In this document: piece after piece, positions 1-6,405 of the stretch
Position numbering within the stretch: the first letter of the stretch is position 1
How the letters are laid out: the number at the start of each line of letters is the position of its first letter
Assembly (NCBI GenBank): GCA_002898975.1
Contig: BEID01000015.1
Coordinates: 1-10,754 of the forward strand
DNA: 10,754 bases
Origin: a bacterium HR27
GTDB taxonomy: Bacteria > Chloroflexota > Chloroflexia > Thermomicrobiales > Thermomicrobiaceae
Reading direction: 5' to 3'
The notes under the pieces: model-generated
The model's database searches: none
What the model was told of the DNA's origin: nothing
What the model saw: only the letters and a program-made list of their open reading frames with translations
Position numbers and translations under genes: made by a program

Positions 1-1152
1 CTGGAAGACATCCGTCTGCAGCCATTCCCAGGCAGGGGGATTGAGCACTTCACCAGCGCAGACCACGCGCTCGACCGAGGAAAGGTCGTGTTTGCGGGCC
101 GGTTCGCTCCCGTACTTCATGAGCAAGCGGACTGCGGTCGGCGAGGTGAAGATGCCGGTGACACCGTTTTCCTCGATAATTCGATACGGTGTTTCGGGCG
201 AGGGATGATCGAGTGCTCCCTCGAAAGCGATCGTCGTTGCACCCACGAGCAACGGTGCGTAGACGATATAGCTATGACCGACGATCCAGCCGATATCCGA
301 CGTTGCCCACCAGACGTCACCAGCCCGGAGGCCGTGGCACCACTGACCTGTGCTGGTTATCCCGACCTGGTAGGGGCCGTGCGTGTGGATGGCGAGCTTG
401 GGTTTCGCGGTCGTCCCCGATGTGGCGAGGATGAAGGCTGGCTCGTTCGATTCCATGACTTCGTGGCTGTCACTCTGCCCATTCGCGAGGGACAGGAAAT
501 CGTCCCACCCCAGATCACGCTCCGGCCTCATCGGCGGCTCGGTCGCACCCCGGCGGAGGACGACGACGCGCTCGACGCTCGGCACGCCGCCCGCCAGCGC
601 CTGATCGACGATGTCCTTGAGCCGGACCTCACGCCCGCGGCGCCAGGTAACGTCGGCGGTAAAGACCGCGCGCGCACCAGCCATGCCGAGCCGGTCAGCG
701 AGTGCGCCAGCGCCGAACCCGGCGAACACCACGATGTGGATGGCGCCGATACGCGTCGCTGCGAGCATGAGAGCGATCGCTTCCGGGCAGGTCGGCATGT
801 AGATGCCGATGCGGTCGCCACGCTGGATGCCCAGGCCGTGGAGTGCGGCAGCGATACGCCGGACGAAACGCCAGAGCTGCGCGTACGTGTAGGTGCGGCG
901 CTCGCCCCATTCAGTCTCGGCGATCAGCGCAGCTTGCCCGCCGCGACCAGCGTGGACGTGTCGATCGAGTGCGGCATAACTGAGATTGGTCTGCCCACCG
1001 ACGAACCAGCGGAAGGTCGGCGGTTCCCAGACGAACGGCTCGTCCCAGGTTCGGAACCAGAACGCCTTTTCAGCGGCCCGTGACCAAAAGGCGACTGGAT
1101 CCTCGAGCCCTTCTCGGCGCCACCGCGCGACGATCGGATTGACGACGTCCAT
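1..1152 (-). CDS. acs: Acetyl-CoA synthetase-like AMP-forming acyl-CoA ligase (C-terminus beyond the window)
   Basis: Activates a short carboxylate, probably acetate, with ATP and CoA to acyl-CoA, AMP and PPi in the cytoplasm. The frame is open from ATG at 1152 to base 1, giving 384 residues of a family usually about 620-660 long, so the C-terminal part is missing. Visible family marks are an N-terminal FW...WFVGGQTNLSYAALDRHV stretch typical of acetyl-CoA synthetases, an ATP-binding loop TSGTTAKPK at residues 244-252, the GWIVGHSY motif at 288-295 followed by GATTIAFEG, and AGEVLNPPAWEW near the edge. The start is supported by a GAGGGGG ribosome site at 1159-1165, six bases upstream. Two oddities are Ala249 where the loop normally has Gly, and Ile-Val in GWIVGHSY where classical Acs has Val-Thr. 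A propionate or other short-acyl ligase is possible. The gene is divergent from the CBS/DUF294 gene and belongs functionally with the symporter genes further along. Confidence 0.9.
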   Translation of the reverse strand, partial: MDVVNPIVARWRREGLEDPVAFWSRAAEKAFWFRTWDEPFVWEPPTFRWFVGGQTNLSYAALDRHVHAGRGGQAALIAETEWGERRTYTYAQLWRFVRRIAAALHGLGIQRGDRIGIYMPTCPEAIALMLAATRIGAIHIVVFAGFGAGALADRLGMAGARAVFTADVTWRRGREVRLKDIVDQALAGGVPSVERVVVLRRGATEPPMRPERDLGWDDFLSLANGQSDSHEVMESNEPAFILATSGTTAKPKLAIHTHGPYQVGITSTGQWCHGLRAGDVWWATSDIGWIVGHSYIVYAPLLVGATTIAFEGALDHPSPETPYRIIEENGVTGIFTSPTAVRLLMKYGSEPARKHDLSSVERVVCAGEVLNPPAWEWLQTDVFQ

Positions 1153-1182
1153 CGGGTACCCCCTCGCGATGATGCGGACATC

Positions 1183-1211
1183 CTGTCAGTAGCTGGCAAC
1201 GACAGTATAAT
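1183..1211 (+). promoter_or_regulatory. Predicted sigma-70-like promoter for the CBS/DUF294-exonuclease operon
   Basis: CTGTCA (1183-1188, four of six matches to TTGACA) is followed after exactly 17 bases by a perfect TATAAT (1206-1211). Initiation would fall near 1218, about 34 bases before the GTG proposed as start at 1252. The TATAAT contains the first two bases of the upstream in-frame ATG at 1210, so that ATG would not be on a transcript made from this promoter. Confidence 0.6.
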
Positions 1212-1233
1212 GCGTCTGGTTCGAACATGTCGA
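1204..1233 (-). promoter_or_regulatory. Predicted sigma-70-like promoter for the acyl-CoA ligase gene
   Basis: On the minus strand, TCGACA (1233-1228) is followed after 18 bases by TATACT (1209-1204). Each hexamer matches five of six consensus bases. Transcription would begin near 1197, giving a leader of about 45 bases before the ATG at 1152. The spacer contains the perfect palindrome GTTCGAAC (1219-1226), a possible operator. The -10 box overlaps the -10 box of the opposite promoter. Confidence 0.55.
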
Positions 1234-1251
1234 GACAGTGAGGTGGTGCGC

Positions 1252-3159
1252 GTGGACGACGTCGTTCTCGGCAGTGTCGTCAACTTCCTCCGGCGGGTAC
1301 CACCCTTTCAGTTTCTGAGCGACGAGCGACTGCGACAACTGGTCAAACGGATCGAAGTCCACTATTTCCCCCGAGGCACCGTGCTCATTCGCCGCGGTGA
1401 ACGTCCTCCGGACTATCTCTGGGTTGTCGTTCGTGGTGGCGTCAAGAAGGTGCTGCGTTCAGTGACGGGTGAGGAGCACATTTTCGAGGTGGCGAGTGAA
1501 GGTGATCTCGTCGGTGTTCTCTCCTCTGTCGACGGCATGGAAGGTCAGCTCGACGATATCGCGATCGAAGACACGGTGTGCTACGCCATCCCGCGTGCGG
1601 TGGTCGACGAGCTGATCGCCAGCGAGCCGGCGGTGGCGCGTTTTTTCCTCGGTGCCCTGCGCGAGTGGGTGCGCGCGAGTCTGACCGCGCTCGAGCGTCA
1701 TGAGGAGAGGCCGGAGGATGCCTTCGTCCTGACTGCGCCCTGCCGCATGGTGGCGCGCCGACCGCTCTTGACCTGCCGGCCGGAAACGACCGTTCGTGAA
1801 GCGGCGCGACTGATGAGCGCTGAACGGGTGAATTCGATCGTGGTGGTCGACGAGGAAGGGAACGGTATCGGCATCGTGACGGACTGGGATCTGCGCGAGC
1901 GTGTGGTGGCTGCCGGCCGTTCACCGGAGACCCAGGTCGTGGACGTGATGAGCGCACCACTGGTGACGATCGACGCGGATCGCCTGCTGCTCGAAGCGGT
2001 GCGGCTGATGATCGCGCGAGGCATCAACCATCTCGTGGTGACCGAGGAGGCGAAGCCGTTCGGGATGTTGACTGCCTTCGATCTTCTGGTGCAGCAGGGT
2101 ACGAGCGCGCTCTTCCTCGCACGGGCGATCGAACGCGAGAGTCGTATCGAGCGTCTGGCCCAGATTCTCGAACAGGCACAGCGGCAACTTTTGCCCTTCC
2201 TGCTCTCCCGGGGCGTGCGGGCGAGCGAGGTCGCGCAAATCGTGAGCGAGGTCAACGATCGCGTGGTGGCACGTGTCCTCGCACTGCTCGAAGAGGAGCT
2301 GGGTCGACCACCGGTTCCGTACTGCTGGTTGGTGTTCGGGAGCGAGGGACGGCGCGAGCAGACCATCCGCACCGACCAGGACAATGGCATCCTCTATGCG
2401 GATCCCCCGGATGGGCAACAGGAGGCGGCTCGCGGTTACTTCCAGCGCCTCGGTCAATGGGCGGTAGAGCGCCTCGTCGCGCTCGGCTTTCCGCCTTGTC
2501 CCGGTCGGTACTCTGCCGACAATCCGGAGTGGGTGTTGAGCGCCAGCGAGTGGCAGCGGAGGTTCCGCTCCTGGATGGCGGTACCGGAGCCACAGGCTGT
2601 TCTCAGCTCGCTCATCGTCTTCGATTTTCGCGGCGTCCATGGAGAGCTGGCGCTCGCGACGACGTTGCGCGAATTCGTACGGCAGGAGCTGTCCCACAGC
2701 CCACGGTTCCTGTTTCATGTGGCTGCCGTCTCGACTTCCCAGCCACCACCGCTCGGTTTCCTCGGTCGTTTCGTGGTCGAGCGGTCCGGTGAACACAAGA
2801 ACCAGCTCGACCTCAAGCTCGGCGGGACGGGAGCCATCGTGAATCTGGTGCGCCTCTTCGCGCTCGAGCATGGAATCGAGGAAACGAACACGCTCGCACG
2901 CTTGACAGCGTTGCGTGAGCAGCGGGCGGTCGAGTCGCAACTCGCTGACGATCTCGCACGGGCGTTCGAATTCCTGCTCGACTTGCGGGTACGTCTGCAG
3001 CTCGAGCAGCTGCAGCGCGGCGAAAAACCGTCGAACTACGTCGATCCTCGTCAGCTCTCCTCCCTCGACCGGACACTCCTCAAGGAGTCGTTCCGCGTTA
3101 TCGGTCGCGCACAAGCGGTCGTCCGTGAGCGGTTCCACCTCGAACAGGCGGGCGAATGA
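1252..3159 (+). CDS. CNB-CBS-CBS-DUF294 nucleotidyltransferase signal protein
   Basis: A cytoplasmic multidomain sensor and putative nucleotidyltransferase, 635 residues from GTG 1252. Domains in order: a cyclic-nucleotide-binding-like beta barrel at about 18-125 (FPRGTVLIRRGE... and WVVVRGGVK), a pair of CBS domains at about 166-283 (each with an IVVVDEEG- or HLVVTEE-like strand followed by GIVTDWDL or GMLTAFDL), a GlnD/DUF294 nucleotidyltransferase with GSEGRREQTIRTDQDNG at 363-379, and a helical DUF294 C-terminal domain at about 490-630. The GS at 363-364 and Asp375/Asp377 fit the metal-binding GS...DxD signature, so the enzyme appears intact. The frame also has an ATG at 1210, but it overlaps a TATAAT box. 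GTG 1252 has GAGGTG (1240-1245) six bases upstream. The stop overlaps the exonuclease start (ATGA). The nucleotidyl substrate is unknown. Genes of this type commonly accompany acetate ligase and symporter genes, as here. Confidence 0.9.
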   Translation: MDDVVLGSVVNFLRRVPPFQFLSDERLRQLVKRIEVHYFPRGTVLIRRGERPPDYLWVVVRGGVKKVLRSVTGEEHIFEVASEGDLVGVLSSVDGMEGQLDDIAIEDTVCYAIPRAVVDELIASEPAVARFFLGALREWVRASLTALERHEERPEDAFVLTAPCRMVARRPLLTCRPETTVREAARLMSAERVNSIVVVDEEGNGIGIVTDWDLRERVVAAGRSPETQVVDVMSAPLVTIDADRLLLEAVRLMIARGINHLVVTEEAKPFGMLTAFDLLVQQGTSALFLARAIERESRIERLAQILEQAQRQLLPFLLSRGVRASEVAQIVSEVNDRVVARVLALLEEELGRPPVPYCWLVFGSEGRREQTIRTDQDNGILYADPPDGQQEAARGYFQRLGQWAVERLVALGFPPCPGRYSADNPEWVLSASEWQRRFRSWMAVPEPQAVLSSLIVFDFRGVHGELALATTLREFVRQELSHSPRFLFHVAAVSTSQPPPLGFLGRFVVERSGEHKNQLDLKLGGTGAIVNLVRLFALEHGIEETNTLARLTALREQRAVESQLADDLARAFEFLLDLRVRLQLEQLQRGEKPSNYVDPRQLSSLDRTLLKESFRVIGRAQAVVRERFHLEQAGE

Positions 3160-3833
3160 GTGAGCGCAACGGCTTGTGGGAACGGTTGGCTCGCCTACTC
3201 GGCCGGCTCAGCCTCAACGACGAGGGCCAACGGACGCTCTTCACTGTTCGGTATACCGTGCTGGACGCAGAGATGACGGGTCTCGATCCCGAGCGCGATG
3301 AGTTCTTGGCGATCGGTGCGGTGCGGATGGTGGGTCCGCGCATCGTCTTGGGGGAGACGTTCTACCGGTTGATCAAGCCGGCCAAAGCCCGCTGGAGCAC
3401 CAGTGTCCCCATCCACGGTATCCGGCCGAACGATGTCGCGAACGCTCCGCCGGTTTGTGATGTCCTCCCCTCCTTCCTGTCCTTTTGTGTCGACACAGTG
3501 CTGGTCGGGCACGGGGTGGAGATCGACCGACTCTTCCTGCACAAAGCTGCCGAGCGACTCGGGACGCGTCTGCCGCCGCTGCTCTGGATCGACACAGGGC
3601 GAGTGGCACGATGGCTGGTGACACGGCACGGCACGTTTGCCGAAGCGGCAGCAGACCGCGGGCGCTTCAGCCTGGACGATCTGGTCGCTGCGTACGAGAT
3701 CGTGCCGCCCGCGCGACACCATGCCTTGGCCGATGCCTACGTGACCGCACAGGTGTGGCAGCGACAGCTCTACGAGCTCGCGTTGGAGGGGATCAACTCG
3801 CTGCGCGACCTGCGGCTCGCTGGGCTCGCTTAG
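3156..3833 (+). CDS. DEDDh 3'-5' exonuclease, DnaQ-like
   Basis: 225-residue exonuclease of the DNA polymerase III epsilon/RNase T fold. Catalytic positions are visible: Exo I LDAEMTGLDP with Asp37 and Glu39, Exo II VGHGVEIDRLFL with Asp124, and Exo III RHHALADAY with His188 and Asp193. All acidic residues and the general-base His are present, so it is probably active. Exo II is atypical, with Gly120 where most DnaQ proteins have Asn and Ile123 where Phe is usual. A basic, amphipathic N-terminal extension of about 30 residues precedes Exo I. There are no polymerase or helicase modules. Its ATG overlaps the stop of the DUF294 gene by four bases (ATGA), implying translational coupling and joint function rather than a replicative proofreading role. 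Its TAG stop overlaps the convergent YggT stop. The substrate (DNA, RNA, or a nucleotide attached to another molecule) cannot be read from the sequence. Confidence 0.9.
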   Translation: MSERNGLWERLARLLGRLSLNDEGQRTLFTVRYTVLDAEMTGLDPERDEFLAIGAVRMVGPRIVLGETFYRLIKPAKARWSTSVPIHGIRPNDVANAPPVCDVLPSFLSFCVDTVLVGHGVEIDRLFLHKAAERLGTRLPPLLWIDTGRVARWLVTRHGTFAEAAADRGRFSLDDLVAAYEIVPPARHHALADAYVTAQVWQRQLYELALEGINSLRDLRLAGLA

Positions 3834-4093
3834 GTGAGGGCAGTAGAGACGAGAACGAGCGTGATACGTGCTGCGAGGAGGAACAGCGCGAGGAGGAGAC
3901 TCACGGACGCTGAAGAAAGCCGCGGGAAGAGACGACCGGCCGGGCGGCAAAGCGGGTCAGTCAGGAGATGGAAGAGGCGACTGACGACGGTCACCTGACC
4001 GCGTGTCAGCCAGTCGAGTACAGCGCGGCCGACGAGGAGCCACATCGCGATTGCCAGGATCCAGTTGACGATCTCCACGAGTCGCCACAGCAT
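3830..4093 (-). CDS. YggT-family small membrane protein
   Basis: 87-residue protein with two predicted membrane segments (about 6-26 and 63-83) separated by a cytoplasmic or peripheral loop. The loop holds the YggT signature: an arginine after the first helix (Arg23), TDPL at 45-48, and a RLFP turn at 54-57. Family function is not well defined; members have been linked to osmotic stress, ion homeostasis or septum-associated processes. It is a single-repeat form of the family. ATG 4093 was chosen because GAGGAA lies a few bases upstream and the first membrane helix follows directly. The frame stays open upstream to an ATG at 4171, but that codon is in the loop of the hairpin at 4154-4183 and would add about 26 hydrophilic residues. 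The TAA stop overlaps the exonuclease TAG within TTAG (3830-3833). Confidence 0.75.
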   Translation of the reverse strand: MLWRLVEIVNWILAIAMWLLVGRAVLDWLTRGQVTVVSRLFHLLTDPLCRPAGRLFPRLSSASVSLLLALFLLAARITLVLVSTALT

Positions 4094-4153
4094 CGCTCGT
4101 TCCTCGGCCTGAGGCGCAAGGCCACGTGACAGAGAGCGGAAGCATGACGAAAT

Positions 4154-4183
4154 GCCGGGTACCGGGCTCATCCGGTACCCGGC
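4154..4183 (-). terminator. Perfect 12-bp hairpin, probable terminator of the symporter operon
   Basis: GCCGGGTACCGG (4154-4165), a six-base loop, then CCGGTACCCGGC (4172-4183) form a perfect inverted repeat 17 bases past the symporter stop. On the minus strand it is followed by ATTTCGTC, only a weak U run; on the plus strand by TTCGTTCT. It separates the symporter from YggT and may act as a non-canonical terminator or a 3'-end stabiliser. Each arm carries the palindrome GGTACC. Confidence 0.7.
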
Positions 4184-4199
4184 TTCGTTCTATGGACAG

Positions 4200-6116
4200 T
4201 CAGTCCTGACCTGCTGGAGCTACGCCAGGTGCGGTGCCAGGTGCAGGACCGGGAGCGGGGAGATGCATCTCGCCGACCGGAATCCGCAACTGGTCCACCA
4301 TATCCTGGATGTACTTCGGTGCCGGCGCAGTAGCGAGACTGACTACGATAAGCAGGATAAAGTTGGCGAGCATTCCGAAGATGCCGGCCGAGAGGTGGGA
4401 AAGTCCGAGGACGTTGAAGCGAGGATCCACGTAATTCCATACCATGTAGACCACGCAGGCAACCAGCCCACCGATCATACCCGCGATCGCCCCGTTGGCA
4501 TTGGCACGCTTCCAGAAGATACCGAGCAGGAGGACAGGGAAGAAGGTGGAGGCTGCGAGGGAGAATGCCCAGGCAACGAGCTGCACGATGAGCGCGAATT
4601 GGGGGATCGCCAGGAGCGCGGCGGCAAGGGCTGCCACCAGAATCATGATGCGACTGAGCAGGAACCGCCGACCGTATGGTGCGTTCGGATTGATGATCTT
4701 AGCATAGACGTCGTGAGCAACGGCGGTCGAAATGACGAGCAAGAGGCCATCGGCTGTCGAGAGCGCGGCGGCCAGACCACCGGCCGCGACCAGTGCCGCG
4801 ATGGTGAACGGCAAGCCAGCGATCTCCGGTGTCGCGAGTACGACGATGTCACCGTTGATCGAAAGTTCGCTGAACTGGAGGATACCATCGTTGTTGGCAT
4901 CAGTGATCTTGAGGAGTCCAGTCTTGATCCAGTTCGCCGTCCAATCGGGCAAGGCATTGATCGGCTGCCCGACAACGTTCTGCAGAACCTCCCAGCGCGA
5001 GAAAGCAGCGTAGGCCGGTGCGGTGACGTAGAGCAGCCAGATGAAGAGAAGCGACCAGCCCACGCTGATGCGCGCTTCCTTCGGGCTGGGAACCGTGTAG
5101 TACCGGACTAGGATGTGCGGCAGCCCGACCGTGCCAGCCATCAGGCAGAGGGTGAGAGCCAGGAACTGCCACGGTGTGCCGACCCAGTCCTTCACGGTGA
5201 TCGGCTCCGGTGGCGTGAGGCCGATCTGCTTGAATGCGGTGATTGCGCTCGCATTGGAGAGTGCCTGCTTGAAGGGTTGGACGTACGAGGATAGGTTCAT
5301 CGTTTGCTCGAGCTGGGTGATCTCGCTGAGCGCCTTGCCGTACATGAGCTGCGGGAACGGCACACCGGTGAGCTTGGCCGAGAGGAAGGTTACCGGAATC
5401 AGGTAGGCGACGATGAGGATGATGTACTGTGCTACCTGTGTCCAGGTGATCGACTTCATCCCGCCCAAGAACGAGCAGACGAGGACGCCGGCGAGTCCGA
5501 CGAACACGCCGACCCGGTAGTCGAGACCGAAGAAGCGGCTCATCACGATGCCGACACCCGACACCTGGGCGGTGACGTAGGCCAGCGAGACGATAATGGC
5601 GCAGATCGCCGCTATGAAGCGAGCCAGTCGAGCGCGCTCGCCGTACCGTGTGGCGACGAAATCAGGGATCGTGTACTGGCCGAACTTGCGGATATACGGG
5701 GCGAACAACAGTGCGAGCAAGACATAGCCGCCTGTCCAGCCCATGATGTAGGCCAGACCGTCATAACCCAGCAGCCAGAGTGTGCCGGCCATGGAAATGA
5801 AGGATGCCGCGCTCATCCAGTCGGCGCCGGTAGCCATGCCATTGAAGATCGCGGGCACCCGGCGGCCAGCTACGTAGTACTCCTCGAGGCGTCGGGTGAA
5901 GTTGAGGATGCCGATGAACGCGTAGAGTGCGAGTGTCAGGAAGATGAACGCATAGCCGATGAAGCGGTGCGGCAGCCCTGCGCGTTCGAGGAGATAGAGG
6001 ACGAGCGTGAAGACGATGAGGAAGACGAAAAAGGCGCCGTAGTACCGAGCGAGGCGGCGACGGAATGCGCTCAGCTGTGCATGAGTCAAGGGCGTGTAGC
6101 CAGCTTCCTGTGCCAT
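4200..6116 (-). CDS. Sodium:solute symporter large subunit, acetate-permease type (VC_2705-like)
   Basis: 638-residue SSS-family transporter in the cytoplasmic membrane, probably taking up acetate or a similar short carboxylate with Na+. Hydrophobic segments, about 13-14 by eye, start near residue 27. Typical family stretches are GADWMSAASFISMAGT early on, the YTIPDFVATRYG segment, GGMKSITWTQVAQY, and AAALSTADGLL, whose Ser453/Thr454 match the conserved Na2-site hydroxyl residues. It is longer than ActP-type proteins of about 550 residues because of extended loops. One loop (residues 406-417) holds DANNDGILQFSE, a canonical 12-residue EF-hand calcium loop pattern. The C-terminus is Pro/Ala/Gly-rich. 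It follows the DUF4212 small subunit by only seven bases, with AGGAAGAGGAG at the end of that gene serving as ribosome site. The pairing with DUF4212 places it in the two-subunit VC_2705-type subfamily. The substrate is inferred from the acs-like gene nearby. Confidence 0.93.
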   Translation of the reverse strand: MAQEAGYTPLTHAQLSAFRRRLARYYGAFFVFLIVFTLVLYLLERAGLPHRFIGYAFIFLTLALYAFIGILNFTRRLEEYYVAGRRVPAIFNGMATGADWMSAASFISMAGTLWLLGYDGLAYIMGWTGGYVLLALLFAPYIRKFGQYTIPDFVATRYGERARLARFIAAICAIIVSLAYVTAQVSGVGIVMSRFFGLDYRVGVFVGLAGVLVCSFLGGMKSITWTQVAQYIILIVAYLIPVTFLSAKLTGVPFPQLMYGKALSEITQLEQTMNLSSYVQPFKQALSNASAITAFKQIGLTPPEPITVKDWVGTPWQFLALTLCLMAGTVGLPHILVRYYTVPSPKEARISVGWSLLFIWLLYVTAPAYAAFSRWEVLQNVVGQPINALPDWTANWIKTGLLKITDANNDGILQFSELSINGDIVVLATPEIAGLPFTIAALVAAGGLAAALSTADGLLLVISTAVAHDVYAKIINPNAPYGRRFLLSRIMILVAALAAALLAIPQFALIVQLVAWAFSLAASTFFPVLLLGIFWKRANANGAIAGMIGGLVACVVYMVWNYVDPRFNVLGLSHLSAGIFGMLANFILLIVVSLATAPAPKYIQDMVDQLRIPVGEMHLPAPGPAPGTAPGVAPAGQD

Positions 6117-6123
6117 ACCTGCC

Positions 6124-6405
6124 CTACTCCTCTTCCTCGAAGCCGTACTTCTTGTCGATCACGTTGTTCATTGTCAAGGCATAGATGAAGATCAAGATTA
6201 CATAAACGGTGATCGAAAACTGGCTGGAAAGCCAATAGCCGAGCGGGAAACCAGTGAGGATCTTGATCTTGTTCAAAGAGGCTGCGAACGGGGGATGGAG
6301 ATAGGTCACCGCGAACCAGATCACCAGGAGCGTCAGCATCAACCGCCACTGCTCACGCCAGTACGCTTCTAACCGGCTCGTGTCGACTGGTGCCGTACCC
6401 GTCAT
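6124..6405 (-). CDS. DUF4212 sodium/substrate symporter small subunit
   Basis: 93-residue membrane protein, the small partner of the sodium:solute symporter encoded directly downstream. It has two membrane segments (about 22-36 and 56-78), the family stretch TGFPLGYWLSSQFS at 51-64, and an NNVIDKKYGFEEEE acidic tail. The length is normal for the family. ATG 6405 was chosen because AGGAGGGA (6411-6418) lies five bases upstream; the frame extends upstream but has no comparable ribosome site. The role is inferred from family and gene pairing: assembly or stabilisation of the transporter. It is the first gene of a two-gene operon that starts from a predicted promoter about 230 bases upstream. Confidence 0.92.
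   Translation of the reverse strand: MTGTAPVDTSRLEAYWREQWRLMLTLLVIWFAVTYLHPPFAASLNKIKILTGFPLGYWLSSQFSITVYVILIFIYALTMNNVIDKKYGFEEEE

Noticed and set aside
88..1083. 331-codon open frame on the plus strand
   Set aside because: Antisense to the acyl-CoA ligase, with no recognisable domain and a composition typical of the shadow of a GC-rich gene.
1921..3138. 405-codon open frame on the minus strand
   Set aside because: Lies wholly opposite the well-supported CBS/DUF294 gene and has no family motif.
4106..4123. GGCCT-8-AGGCC inverted repeat just upstream of YggT
   Set aside because: Only five base pairs with an eight-base loop in GC-rich DNA; easily chance.
4094..4171. N-terminal extension of the YggT protein from ATG 4171
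   Set aside because: The ATG is in the loop of the terminator-like hairpin and the added residues are not family-like; ATG 4093 has a ribosome site.
5304..6188. 294-codon acidic open frame on the plus strand (with a similar 319-codon frame at 4152-5111)
   Set aside because: Antisense of the symporter genes; its Asp/Glu-rich translation is what reverse-complemented hydrophobic codons give.
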